A stretch of 64,000 nucleotides of DNA from Brugia malayi (lineage: Eukaryota > Nematoda > Chromadorea > Rhabditida > Onchocercidae): the NCBI RefSeq assembly GCF_000002995.4, contig NW_025062475.1, positions 5,060,528-5,124,527 on the forward strand, in the 5' to 3' direction. Every line of letters begins with the position of its first letter. The first letter of the stretch is position 1. The notes beneath the pieces are model-generated. The model was not told the DNA's origin. It made no database searches and saw only the letters and a list, made by a program, of their open reading frames with translations. A program made the translations under genes and the position numbers. This document shows, in pieces, positions 49,997 to 63,232 of the stretch.

Positions 49997-51719
49997 GTGA
50001 GGGAGGGGATGAAAAAAAGGAGAAGGATTTTGAGCTATTTGCTTAAAGGCAAGAATTGAGGAAAGCTAAGTAAGTATCACTACCATTTTTTCTTGTTGTT
50101 AACATTTATTCTTCATCAAAATGTTTTTCTTTTTTTTTCATCCCAATTTAAATTCTAATTCGTAATAAAATAAAGAAAGAAGGTGCTACTATCGTGTCAA
50201 GAATAATTTGACTTGTGCTAATTTAATTCACTTCAGTTCAATTTAGATATTTCTTTGGAACTTTTATGTTATTAAATTCTAAACTTATTGCATTCAGTTC
50301 ATTCATTTTCCATTTTAATTAATTAATGCAAGAAGTGATGATTTAATGAAAGTAATTAAATTCTGAAATGATTGCATTCAATTCATTCATTTCTTTCTTA
50401 ATAAATGATTATATAAGAATTATTAAGAAAATATCTCAAAATCAGTACATAATTGATTTGATTATTTTGATAATTACCAAAGAAAAATAAAACTTATTGG
50501 TGTTATTAGCTAATGAAGGTTCTATTAAAGAACAAAAAAAGGAGAAAGAATTGAGACCACTCACAAAAACAAAAGAATGATTTAGAAGAATTATCAGAAA
50601 TTATTCATATTTGCTAACTAAATGATTTCAAGAAATAATCCTTAGAGATGTTTTTATCAAATAATTTATTTTTTAATTTTGTTTATTTCTTTATTTTTGT
50701 GTATTAATTTATTGATATTTTTTTGTTTTAATTGATGAAGAATGAAATAATACATCAATTCATCCTATCACTTCATTCCCTCCCCTTCTTCCACTTTTTT
50801 TCGTTACTTTATTTCATTTTATTATTTATTAGTTAAACGATGGAAAATAGAGAGAGAGAGAGGACAAGTAAAGAAGATGAGGAGGGATAAAAGAAGAGAG
50901 AAAAAGAGAGAGAGAGAGAGAGAAAAGGCTTAAATTTTGCTCTATAACGAAGGATCGATACAGGAAGGTAGGCTTTTTTTTGCACTTATTAACAAACAAA
51001 ACATTCAGGATGGATAGGGAAGATAGGACAGGGGAACATTTGGCATAAGAGGAAGTTAGGCTTATTTCTCTTTCGTTCTTTTTTTTTTTTTTTTTTTTTT
51101 GGACCAAAAAAAAGAGCAATGAACAGGAGGAAGAATAGATGATGACGATGATGGAGATTGAGAGATAAAGCTTAAAGGATTTTACACATACGAAAATATA
51201 TCGAATTCCAATGAAACAGAAAAGGATTGTAATTGCTGGGCTTCCTAACAGAAATCAAAAAAGGTGGAATGAGTGGACGAATGGACGAATGAATAGGTTA
51301 AATATTAATATATCGAATTTTAATGAAACAGAGAGTGTTGACGGTAGTGATATTGATGATGTCATGACGATAATGCGATGATAATGATAATGATGGTATG
51401 ATAATACTAGTAATGATTAGAATAATAGTAATAATAATGATGATGGTAATGAATGGATGAATGAATAAATAAATAAATGAATCTAAAACATTAGTCGAAT
51501 ATTACTGGCGGTGATGTGATAATAATAGGCATGACGACAGTGACAATATTGGCAGTGTTAGTGATAATGGTGAGTGTGGTGATTTCAGTGATAAGATTGG
51601 ATCCTTTCTTATTTGTCTCTTTCACCCTTATCATTAATGTTTATCCGTTTTAATACCGTTTTTATTCTGATATCTAAAAAATTGAACCTCCTATTATTAG
51701 AATATTGCAGTAATTTCAG

Positions 51720-51720
<1 letters not shown>
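48562..51720. other. AT-rich stretch with GA and CA microsatellites
   Basis: Contains CA-rich (49,105-49,170) and GA-rich (49,967-49,998; 50,850-50,925) runs, and degenerate GAT/AAT repeats at about 51,340-51,450. It would be intron if the exon at 48,331-48,561 is real. No other exon was seen. Confidence 0.4.
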
Positions 51721-51764
<44 letters not shown>

Positions 51765-51800
51765 GAACACACACACACATACACATACACCGACATACAT
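51721..51800. repeat. (TA)n followed by (CA)n microsatellite
   Basis: About 40 bases of TA lead into about 30 bases of CACACATACACA. Confidence 0.95.
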
Positions 51801-54177
51801 ACATTTTACCAATGTAAGCCTAGTTTCAAAGCATAGTCATTTTCGTGGTTGCGATAGTATGAAGGATAAAAAGAAATGATGATAGAATATTTCCCGAGAG
51901 ATAGATATTTCCCGTTCTATTTCTTGCATGTTTGAAAAGGCTTGTTAAAGTTACTCTAAATGGTTTTCCGCAACAATTCCAATAAGGAAAATGATATCAG
52001 AGAATTACTTGGCTATATTTTATGCTAGGCCTGTAAATCTCATCTATTCGCATCCCAATATAAATGACATTGCATTCAATTCCCTTACGTATTTTTATAA
52101 TCGAATGAATAACTGATAAAGTTGATTAATGGTAATATTTGCTTCTTTGTTTTTTTTTTCCTTCCTTAGTTAAAATTTTAAATTATTATCGAAATTTTCA
52201 CTTCTGTTATGAATTTATTTATTTTAAATTTTTTAAATTGTTACTTAATATCATATTTACTACCAACTTCTATGAGCGTATAAATTCATCATGTTTTTTC
52301 TTTTACATTCAGTTTTGTCTAACTTAATTGTCAACTATTTAGCTAGCATTTATTTCACCACTTAATACCTGAACGATTATTTAATAATTTCCAAAATTTA
52401 TGTGAAAAACATTAATAAAAATTCATCAACTTATTTGAAATTCATACATAGAGTCTATTGCTGTTAGTAAAATTGTATTTAATTATAGATTAAGAGATAA
52501 AGAACTAAACAGATGAGAATTAATTTTCATGGGTACTACTGAAGTTATCCACCACAGCAGTTGGTAATAAGTTAATCTGCTGAGGCCTCATAAATGCTTA
52601 ACACTCAACGCCTTATAATAAGTTTATCATCATGAATTCAAATCTAATTGGACAAGTAATTAACATTACTGAGCTTTTTTTATCCATTAGGTTAGAAATA
52701 ATTCAGTTTTATTAGATTAATAAAAAAAATTAGATCAGAATCAAAATTTGACTCATTACGTCATGTTTTTTTCTTAAGCAGCAGAAAAATTATAATGTTA
52801 TATAGATTTTATTGCACAAGAATAGATGATTAATTCAAATTAATTAATTTCGGATTAAAGATTATAGGTTAAATTTTAGTTTGATATATGTTATCATAAA
52901 TCACATCGATGTGTGTTTCATCATTTATTTGCATCACAATAATCAGTTGCCTATAATATTTTCAATATTTAATGTCACCTTTGCATTCATTCTTTCTTTT
53001 TTCTTTTTTTTGCTTTGCCTGGTTCATGACAGTTGACATCTTTTTTCTTTTGTACAACAATTTTGTTCTCTCCCTCTCTTTCTTCCTCTCTCTCTCTCCT
53101 TTTTTTTTGATAAAAGATGAAGATTTTTATCACTTAAAAATACAGTCACTGTTTCTTTCCTTCCTTATTTATTGATTGAATTTTTTCCCTTAATAATTTC
53201 ATTTTGTTTTATCAGCTCTTTTTTTTCTTAAGTTCTTTTTTCTTCGTTTGTTGAAAGATGATAATTATATTTAATGGTTGTTTTATGGAATATTACTGTA
53301 TGTTATTAAATTTTTAAATTTTTTTTAAAAAAAAGCTTAAATTAAATTTAAGCATAGTTTTAATATTAAATAGTCACAGACGAAATCGATGTTTTTCTTA
53401 ACAGATTATTGTGCATTTATAATGATAGTAATACTAATTCAATGTTTTTTCTTTTTTTTTTGCGACGTTACTAGTCGTTTGTAATAAATAATGAATGATA
53501 ATCAAATGATAATTCATTATGAAATTTTTTTTATCATATATGGATGGAAATGTTAATATTTGTTTGGGCTAAAATATAATGATTACTTGATTGTATAAAT
53601 TAGATAGTATTCAAAACGAATGTATGAATATCTGATTGAAAAAATGATATCTGATCAGATCCGATAAGAAAGTGATATGCCGATGACCAAAATAACAATG
53701 CATAGTCTATCCCAGTAAACAAAATATATGGCTCAAAAGATATTTTGATTACGTAGCCAAGAGTGTTAGGACCTTTCTATAGCTATAGATAATTTTTGGA
53801 ACAAAAGGATGAATAAATCCAATAATAAATTAATCTGAATTGTGATTAAAATACAGTATACAGTGAGAAAGATTATCAATAGTAATAGCTCTAAGGTTTA
53901 ATCATTATATTAAACTGAGCCATTGCTGAATTTGTTCAAAATTCTTTGAATAAATAAATATTAGAATAAAATTAAATATGAAGTTAGATTTTTTTATTGT
54001 GAACTTCAAAAACAAGGCGAAATTTTTTTTTCTTTTTTTTGAACTTACGAATTTCTTTTGAATTTCTTTCGTAATTTCGTTCATTTTTGTTCTTTAGAAT
54101 GAACTTTAATGTTTGATTTCCAAGCGAATATTGTTGGATTTTTTTAAATCCTAAAATTTTCTTGTGATTGGTGAGTG
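51801..54177. other. AT-rich stretch without a supported gene
   Basis: Mixed AT-rich sequence. A short unique patch at 52,550-52,620 contains CAGCAG and CTGCTG, which could pair. No open frame with splice signals was seen. Confidence 0.4.
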
Positions 54178-54215
54178 TATATATGTTTGCATGTGTGTGT
54201 GTCTGTGTGTGTGTC

Positions 54216-54252
<37 letters not shown>

Positions 54253-54268
54253 ATGTATGTATGTATGT
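54178..54268. repeat. (TG)n/(TATG)n microsatellite
   Basis: A TG run passes into eight or so TATG units. Confidence 0.95.
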
Positions 54269-54644
54269 TTAAAAAAAGTAAATAAGTGAAAAATTAAAAA
54301 CCTTTACGCTGGTGTAAGCATGAAATTTAAGAAGTTTTTAATGAATACTTGCAATGTTATGATCTTCGATCATTAAGATTTATTTTCAATCAACAAATTA
54401 ATGAAATGGTAAAATTAAAAAGTTTGATGATAATAATAGAGAAATGTTGTGTGCAATATTATTTAACTATTTTCTTTTTCCTTTTTTTCATTTTATTCCA
54501 TTTCATTTCCACACTTCAACTTCGTGTAGAAAGAGGAAGAAAAACGAAGCAGAAGAAAAAAAAGACAAATAACAATTTTAATGAATTAATTGAAGCGAAA
54601 ATTTAACATGAAACATTTCCATAATTGAGAAAGAAGAAAAGATG

Positions 54645-55632
54645 TATGAAGAGGAGATAAACAAATTTAAAACAAACAAATTCTGATACTATAACAACCA
54701 TAGTCATACATGAAATAAATAATAATAATTCATTTCTTTTTTTAATATAAATTTTTTATTTTCATTTTTTTGTGGATATAATACTGTATAAATTAAATCG
54801 TTTTTTTCATTTTCATTCTCATCAAACAATCACACTGCACTATTTTTTTTTTTACTTTTTTTTGCTTTCTTTTTATTCCCTTTTTCGTTTTTTCTAAGTG
54901 TAACATTAATAATTGCATATGCATCATATTTAATTAATTCGAAAAGTTATAAAAAGCAAATTCCTTTCTTTTCCTTTTTTTGTTAAAGCTTCATTAAGAA
55001 TGATTGAAATTTCAATTTCAGTTAATCGACACTTTATTTCTATTCAATGAAACAAAATATTTGCAAAAAACTATAGAGGGATTTTTTTTCTTAAAGAAGC
55101 TAATAATTCATTGTATCTATTTATGCATGAGAATTTATAAATTTTCATTTTTCTTTTTTTCTATATCAGTAAAGTAAATCAGTTATCTGGTCATGATAAT
55201 AATGATGACAACAAGCAATTTCAGTTATCCAGTTACAATGATAATGATGATGAATCATAAAAAACATAATGTATTAAGTTTCACTGTCAAAAATATTTAG
55301 CAATAATCGAAAACAATGTATACGGTAATTTTGTAATATCAAATATGCAAATGACATGAATGAATTGCATGAAAATCATGTGGTATTTTAAAAAAATCAA
55401 AAAAAAAAAAAATGAATCTTGAATTCATTTTATATAATAACCTGTGTGATGATATAAGTTCTTACTTTTCCTGTTCAGATATTCCGCTAACCTTCCTGAC
55501 TGAGGAGAAATTAGAAATAACTTATTGCTTTGAAACTTTCCCTATCAATGTTTGGTATCTACCACTGCTTCAGTTTATAAAATTGGGAATGTAATATATA
55601 TATGAAGAGGAGATAAACAAATTTAAAACAAA
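54645..55632. repeat. 32-base exact direct repeat, 956 bases apart
   Basis: The same 32 bases, beginning TATGAAGAGGAGATAAACAA, occur at 54645-54676 and 55601-55632. The sequence between them is not otherwise repeated. A 60-codon open frame lies just inside the right copy, at 55,412-55,594. Confidence 0.85.
55412..55594 (+). other. Weak candidate exon or small ORF
   Basis: A 60-codon frame ends in TAA. A CTGTTCAG acceptor-like site lies inside it near 55,480, after which 38 codons (starting ATATTCCGC) run to the stop. The composition is less AT-rich than the surroundings. There is no homology I recognise and no second exon. Confidence 0.2.
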
Positions 55633-56660
55633 ATAAATGAAAATAAACTCATATTTTTCTAAACTTATCTACTGCTTAGAAAATTACTACTATTATCGTT
55701 TCATTATTTATTATTATTATTGCTGTTGTTGTTTTTGATATGAAATGCTAGAAAACGAATGAAAATGGAATAATGAAATGTTCACTGTCAAATTTATGAC
55801 GTATAGTCAAGTAACTCAGAAAAAGGAATAATTCCTTTGAAAATTTCATTTATTCGTTAATGATATTGTAGTGAAGGGAGACAGGGAAGAGGGAGACGAG
55901 GGACAAAGGAAGAGTGCGCGAAAAGGGAGAGAAAGAGAGAGGAAAAGATTGCTATAAAAGACATAGAATGAGTTTATTGTGATTGATGGAAAGATGTCGA
56001 ACAATCATGATTCATTAGTGGCGAGTAATTAATGAAAGCTTCTAATTAGCTACAGCATAACATATATTTGATAAATAGTGACAATTTAGTTGACAATTCC
56101 ATGATGCATAACATTACTTAAGTAGTAGTTAATAGTATCACAATTACTTGTACTGTATTAATATTAATATTAATAATTAAAAATATCACAGTTTATTGCT
56201 ACAATTACTATTGTTACAATTAGTAAATGATTTCAATAGCTTTAAGTTTTATTACCTTGTTAATCATTGATCTTTCTTGGTATCACTTCTAAACTATCTT
56301 TTAAATTTTTGTTTCCAAGAATGCAATAATAGTAATAAAAGAACTATTACTATTAGACCATTCTTTTTTGCCAATTTGCTAAACTAAACAAATCAATTAA
56401 ATATTCAGATTACATTTCCTCACTCAAATTTGTCCCATTCTCATCAATAAAATTAACTCGTTCATCTTAATAATTCATCCCTTGTAATTATTTCCAAATT
56501 ATTTCGAATTTAACAGCAATTTGCTTTCTAGCATGCAGTGTCTAATGCAATTTGATTAAACTTTAATTAATTATTATTTGAATTATTGTAAGATGAAATT
56601 CCTGCTTCTGCGAACAAAAGAGATATGGAAATAAGCCTAACCTGCAATTTGCTTTTTAAT
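55633..56660. other. AT-rich stretch with a purine-rich patch
   Basis: A GA-rich, less AT-rich patch lies at about 55,870-55,950. Nothing else was seen. Confidence 0.4.
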
Positions 56661-56666
56661 TATATA

Positions 56667-56709
<43 letters not shown>
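56661..56709. repeat. (TA)n microsatellite
   Basis: Nearly 50 bases of TA with one break. Confidence 0.95.
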
Positions 56710-56716
<7 letters not shown>

Positions 56717-57616
56717 TCAAGTCTAACATAGCATTTCTTTTCAGTAGAAAAGTAATTGTCAAAAATAATTTGGCCTTTCTGATAAATAAACAAATAATCT
56801 TTTTTTTTTCCTTTTTATTTTAATTATTTGATTTATTAAATAAGGAACTGAAAGGGAGAGGTTGAAAAAAAAGCGCAAATATTTAGTAAGAATGAAATGA
56901 ATAAATTAAAATCATATTTGCATATTAACAAAGTTAACTGCATCCTATAAGTGAAGATATATTTTTTTTGCATTTCACATTAATATTATACTAATATTCT
57001 TCTTATCAAACTACATAAATAATGCTACTCAGTTATGCATAGGAGAACTAGAAATAAATTAACTAAATTATCATATTCTAATTATAGAACTAGTCTGAAT
57101 AGACCAAATTAGAAGTTAAAGTTAAAGTTAAATTGAACTATCAATTTGTCATATATAAATGTATGAAATAATTGAACTTATATTAGATAAAATATGGAAA
57201 TTCACTGAAAAATTATTATTCATTTTTTTCTTTTTTCTATTGAAAATTACATCAATATGCAATATTAAAAAAAAAGAGAAAAAGATCATAAAATGACGTT
57301 ATTTCATAACAAACATACATTTATGCATGTAGCAGTGAATACGTCATTGTTGTAAAGAAATTTTCTTCAAAAGTTTCATTTTCATTTTTTTACATGTTAA
57401 AGAAATTTAAAAGAATTTTTTGTTGTTTTAGTTATTTGGGCTTAAAAATTTTATTTTTTTTACTAAAATTTAATCTCCATTCCATTATCAAATAAATAAT
57501 TTTGATCATTTGTTATTTTAATTTCACTGTTTTATTTTTTTAAAGTTTTTCATTTTGATAAAAATTCATTCTGGTGTAAGTAGTTGTTCTTATTCTTATT
57601 GTCATTATCATTATCA

Positions 57617-57727
<111 letters not shown>

Positions 57728-57928
57728 CAATAACATCATCATTATTATCATTATTAAGCAACGGTAGTAATAAAGGCAATTTTCGTGAATGTATTTCTTC
57801 CATCTTTCTTTGTGCTTATGTGTTCACTTTGTTCATTTAGACGTTACACGCATTTTTTTTACGTTAACACTTTAATTTTAATGCATATATTTGCATTAAT
57901 ATCTTGAATGTATTATACGTAAGCGTTC

Positions 57929-57960
57929 TATGTCAAATATATATACATATATTTGACATA
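57929..57960. repeat. Perfect 14-bp inverted repeat with 4-base loop
   Basis: TATGTCAAATATAT and ATATATTTGACATA flank the loop ATAC. It lies about 30 bases upstream of the candidate exon island at 57,992. Confidence 0.9.
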
Positions 57961-57991
57961 TTTGATATTAAATTTGATCCTTCATTTACAG

Positions 57992-58143
57992 CAATAAAAT
58001 TTTCATCTCCCCAAGGATCAGATTAACAATGCAGATGGTCTCCTATCGAGGCGCATTGTAAACTCTTCTTCTCGTCAACAAATCACATCGATTTGTGTTT
58101 TCTTCACAATATTCTTCGTTATCGGTTTTAATTTTAGATTTTA
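57992..58143 (+). other. Candidate exon island
   Basis: A TTCATTTACAG acceptor ends at 57991. Two + strand frames are open. One runs 22 codons from the acceptor to TAA at 58059-58061 (ending MQMVSYRGAL). The other, starting within the patch, includes INNADGLLSRRIVNSSSRQQ and then a hydrophobic span resembling a membrane segment, to TAA at about 58,143. The patch is less AT-rich than its flanks. No family was recognised and the frame is undecided. Confidence 0.35.
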
Positions 58144-60637
58144 ATTCAAATTTATATTTTCGATTGTTTATTTAATAAGAATTGGACTAAATTATTATTC
58201 TATTAAAAAATTGGTTCAATTTTATGAAAGTTTTAATTTCATATTACTAAAAGTCTTTTCTTTTTTCTTGTTGAACATTCAATTTATTAATTTTATGCAT
58301 GAATTTACGTGTTTTTAAATAATTGCACCCTTTAAAGTAAAATAATAAATACTAAGTTATATTTATTATAAATACTGTAGTAGTAGATAGAAAAAATTTG
58401 AAATGGCAGTGATAACTTTTAGTCTTATCATGATAATATCACATTTATTAGAATGGTATAAAATTTTCTATCGTTTAGCAAAAATAAATGATTACTGATA
58501 AACGAAAGCAACATATAAACACAAAAAACAACGCTTTCAACAAATGAAATTGATTCATTATCTTTTCAAGAAACAAAAAACCAATTGAAAATGGCAAGTG
58601 AACTATCAAATTCTTGCTTTAGCTTCTTTCTCATCCTTTTTGTCTTTCTCTTTCCCTCTCTCTTCCTCTTTTTTCCTTCCACAGTACATTTACTTATTTA
58701 TTTTTTCTTCCTTTTAAATGTTAAATTTCATGAAAATTTCCTGTTTTCACGAAAGTTCTTTTTTCAACATAGAAGTTGTTTTTCTCGTTTTTCATTTTAT
58801 TTTTCTTATATATTTGTGTAATGTTTATGAAAGCAATTTTCCCAGTTTTTCATTTTCTGACAGAATTTCTGAGTAGGTAGACAATACAAATTACTCATAT
58901 AACATATGAGTTGCTATAATTATTAATGTTGATATCGATGTCTGTTATCATTGTGGCACTATCACTGTTATTATTATTATTATTGCTATGACTATTCTAT
59001 TGCTGTATTACTTATTTATTTATTATTTATTACTACTGTCATTTGTTATTGTCATTATCATCATTATTATTAATTATAGCTCTTGAGGTTTTTGATTTGC
59101 ACTAAGGCTGAGGACATAATAATAGCATTTTCATTTTCAAAAGGAAAAAAAGTAATATCATTTTTTCATTTTCCATAGAAATAACTTGTCTATATGTTGA
59201 TAATAATTTTGATAATTAAAATGATTTTTCTAACCAAAGTCTTAAATTTGACATTTTATTATCCCTTTTTTAAGTATAATATATTGTTGTGGAAGGAAAT
59301 AAAATTGAAATTTGTCAAAAATAGTGAAAATTTGAAATTAACTAAATGCAAATCTATATATTAAAAAATAAAAAATAAATGTATACTTTTTTTATCGAAT
59401 AATTTGTTTTATAAATAATAATAAATTTATATCGATTCAGTAGTACTAGTATGGTTTGTTAATGATACATTACTTACTACAAAGTATAATAAAGCTTTTT
59501 AATATGAATAGCTTCTACAGCTCGAAAATTACTCATTAATTTTGCACACTGCTTTGACAAATATCGTCCTTGGAATAATTCTTCTATGGTTGATTGGTTA
59601 ATTGTCTCATTTCATTCATTCTTCTCTTTCATTTTCCTTTATATATTGTACTATATATGCAAATTTAAATTGCACCATTCGTCCATTACATCCAAATAAC
59701 AAATATGCATCATCAGATGACCACCCATCAGATGACCATTCCTTTATTAATATGCTTACATAGTATTTCCAAACCGCAATGAACTATTTTGTGATTGTTT
59801 TTGAAAAAGTTATAAACATGAAAAATGCTATATTCATGAGAAAGTGACAGGCAATTATTGGTCTGAACAATAAAGTGTATCATTTATATTTTCTGATGTT
59901 GTTGTTGTTGATGATGACGATGATGATGTTTATGTTGATGTTGGCGATATTGCTATGCTTACAATTCTTCATCGTACTTTGTTTACCAAAATGGTCACTG
60001 ATCTCTTGGTAAATTCCTGATTAAATTTACCACGTAAGAATTTTAATCATTTCTCACAAATATTAATTATTTCTTGGATCTTAATTTAGTGGAAGAAAAT
60101 TTTTAGCATTTTTTTTTTTTTTTTTTTGTTCTAAATATGACTAATTATAATTAGATGTGATAATACAGTTATGATAATATTATTATGATTAAATATGTTA
60201 AATATACGTTAATATAACTATGATTATACATGTTAATATAATTTGTATGTTAATATGATTATATGTGTTAATTATATGTATTATATATCAATTGATAAGA
60301 TGAATTTTATCAAATTAATTGGAAATGAAAATAGGAATGATAATAGTGATTGTTAGACATAATGCCCTATATAACCATTGAAAAACCAATAATAATTTGA
60401 CTATTATCTCAGCTCCTATAAGAAAACGTAAGATCCTGATTTGTGATACATGAATTCATCCCGTTTTTCATTTTCTTCATTGCTCTTCTTCTTATCATTG
60501 TGTAATAGAATGAATGGAAGAAGAGAAGGACAAACTGTCTATCTGAGTTGGGAAAAAGATGTTTGGATGAAGATTTAAGAGAAGATGAAAAGTGGTAAAG
60601 GCGAGGGAAGGAAAGGTAAATGAATAGAAGAAATATT
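58144..60637. other. AT-rich stretch without a supported gene
   Basis: Low-complexity sequence with short trinucleotide runs near 59,000 and 59,890-59,960. Nothing coding was seen. Confidence 0.4.
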
Positions 60638-60752
60638 TTAATGGTTGTTGTTGTTGAACTTGATGAAATCTTTCATTTCGATTCGATCAGAGTTACTTGA
60701 AATACGAGCAGATTCATTCTCTGTTTGGCAAATAACCCTGATCTGATTGATC
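60638..60752 (-). CDS. Candidate terminal exon, minus strand, unidentified
   Basis: Read on the minus strand, a TTTCTTACAG acceptor is followed at 60752 by an open frame of 37 codons (one carried-in base position first) ending in TAA at 60638-60640. The protein is polar, with CQTENESARISSNSDRIEMK and a tail ending NNNNH. The + strand offers a rival reading: a short frame ending at a GTAAGA donor near 60,754. There is no recognisable family. It may belong with the island at 61,070-61,198. Confidence 0.35.
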
Positions 60753-61069
60753 CTGTAAGAAACCCGATTTTTATAACTTCTTCCTTTTCTTTTATATCCC
60801 GAATCAGGTCATGTACCCACATATATATATTTATATATGTATGTATATTTTTATATATTTCATCCCATCATTCTCTTCATTTTACCTTTTCCTTCCTAAT
60901 CTATCTACGCCTAAATCATTTTGAAACAGAGATATACTACAAAATGATAGATAATATTTTACAGAAACCGGCCTGCTTTATCATCATTGTCATCGTTTCT
61001 TCTTCTTTACCACTTAATTTTTATTCAAACTCTAAGCTTGTGACAATCGTTGAAATGAGGAACATATAC

Positions 61070-61198
61070 CAATAATATATCCGGTAAAAATAGTCAGTGA
61101 TTGTAAATGTGACAAATTACGGAAAACTGGATCCGGTGATATGATAAACGGAGTCAAATCAAGAGTGAATATAAAATAGCATCTTATGGTGGTAATAT
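61070..61198 (-). other. Candidate internal exon, minus strand, unidentified
   Basis: A minus-strand frame of about 80 codons is open across this less AT-rich patch. A possible acceptor (CTTGAAG) lies at 61199 and a GTATAT donor starts at 61069. The encoded stretch includes DPVFRNLSHLQSLTIFTGYI, which has a leucine-rich look. The acceptor is weak and the family is unknown. Confidence 0.3.
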
Positions 61199-62537
61199 CT
61201 TCAAGGTAAAAGCACTTCTTTTTCCTTTTTTGATTCACTATTATTCCAGTAATAATTAATGAACCAAACATATTTGCATCTCTCGTGATTTTTTTTATAT
61301 TCGGAGTTGTGTATTTTGAATATTGAATGGATTTTTTAAATTATTTAATGAACTCTTTGTTGATATTATATATATGATAATAATTTTGAGTACATATTAA
61401 TTATCTTCTTAGTGAGACTTTTTTCGATTAATTTCTCAAAAATATGTGATAAATTTGATCGAAATTTTAATTAATTTTATCAAATGCTATAATTTATATC
61501 CAACAAAATTTTCATTATTATATCATTTACTGCATTTTTTGAATCATAACTTTTCCCTTATTTGTCATTACATTTAAATGATTAAATGGTCTGTCACCTC
61601 TTTAATAATTAAAAAGCAAGTCTTTCAAAAACTAAGGACAGAAGAAAGTAGAAAAGTTAAACAATTGAAAAAAAAAAAAAAGTACATAATAAATTATGAA
61701 AAACATATTTCACCATTTCGAACATTTATATGTTTATATCTCTCTTCCTATCCTTAAAACATTGTTATAAAAAAAAGAGAATAGAGAGATTTTTCTCCTC
61801 CTTTTTTATTCTAGTTATTTATGGACAAAAAATAAAAATAAATGAATTACCTCTCCTTTTTTCTACTTTTTCTGAAACTAAAATACTGTTTCTTTTTAAT
61901 TGTAAAATATTATTAACAAATATGAAGCTTCAAAAATTGAAATGATTTATGTTATCTTCGAAATCACAATTTTTCAGAGCACTTTTATTAAACTATAATT
62001 TGTTAAATTTTAAATGTCAGTTGTTGCTGCTATTATTTATTATTTATCATTCGTCTATTATATTTGAATGAAAATTTTTGAAAAAATCGAATGATTTAGA
62101 TGCTAATACTAAAAATTCAGTATATTTAACAAATTATACATAAATTTCTTATTAATATTCATCATATATATCACTACTATTTGCTTATTCGTATCTATTA
62201 TTGTTATGCAATTAAAAATGACGAAAAAAAAAGGAATAAAATAAATAAACAAACTTGAAGCTAAAGCTAATGTCAAAGCCAAAATGACTGTTTCATTTGA
62301 TAAATAAGGAAAAGAAAAGAGATGGCACAATCTTTCTTCTTCTCTCTTTTTTTTAACAATTTTCGATAATTTTTTCAAAAATTTTCTCATTTTCCTTCTT
62401 TCGTTTCTTCCATCTTTCCTTCTTCCATCATTGTAAAACTTGTTCATTCAATTTTTAACACACAATGTGAATGTTGACTGTTTTTCGATTTAATTAAATT
62501 GGTAATCCTTTAACTGTTAGATACGGGCATATACACC
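61199..62537. other. AT-rich stretch without a supported gene
   Basis: A- and T-rich sequence. I see nothing coding. Confidence 0.4.
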
Positions 62538-62580
62538 TCTCTCTCCCTCTCTCTCTCTCTCTCCCTCCCTCTCTCTCTGT
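62538..62580. repeat. (CT)n microsatellite
   Basis: CTCTCTC runs broken by CCCTC. Confidence 0.9.
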
Positions 62581-63151
62581 GTCTCCTTTTATCTTTTTCT
62601 TCTTTCCTCTTTTGTTTCTCTTCGAAAAAGAAAAATAAATTTGTAGTAGTAGTTATTAAGTATGATAGAGTAATGATTATGTATATATATAATTTTTTTT
62701 AAATAATCGTTACGTTATTAACATTAAATATACTTCAAAAGAAAGAAAAAAAAGCGAAAGATAAAAATAATCTACCAATTAGCATTTCCATCTAATAATT
62801 ATTATTGATGAATAAATTTAATAATCTCAAATTAATAACTTTATAACAGAATTAATTAAGAATATTTGAAAAAAAAAAAAAAAACAGAGAAAAGAAAGGT
62901 AAATAGTGTTAGAAAGAAACGAGAAAAAAAAAACATTTAATAATTTATTTATGCTTAATTATTGATTATATCTTTTTTTAATATTACCAAATTTTTTAAT
63001 ACTTATTCCTTTTCTTTCTTTCTTTTAAAATAGAACAAAGAAAATTTTCATGCTGTTTAAACATTTCTTCATCTTTTTTTTCGTTTGCAATTGTGATAAT
63101 TAAATTTAAATTATTTTTTTAAATTCGTGCAATTTGTTTGTTTGTTCTTCT
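62581..63151. other. AT-rich stretch, nothing seen
   Basis: Low-complexity sequence with A and T runs only. Confidence 0.45.
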
Positions 63152-63200
63152 GTATGTGCATGTATCTATGTATGTATGTATGTATGTATGCATGTATGTA

Positions 63201-63232
<32 letters not shown>
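63152..63232. repeat. (TATG)n/(TG)n microsatellite
   Basis: TATG units followed by TG units. Confidence 0.95.

Noticed and set aside
60725..60754. + strand exon ending at GTAAGA (ANNPDLIDP)
   Set aside because: No convincing acceptor upstream within its frame; the minus-strand reading has a better acceptor, although neither is proven.
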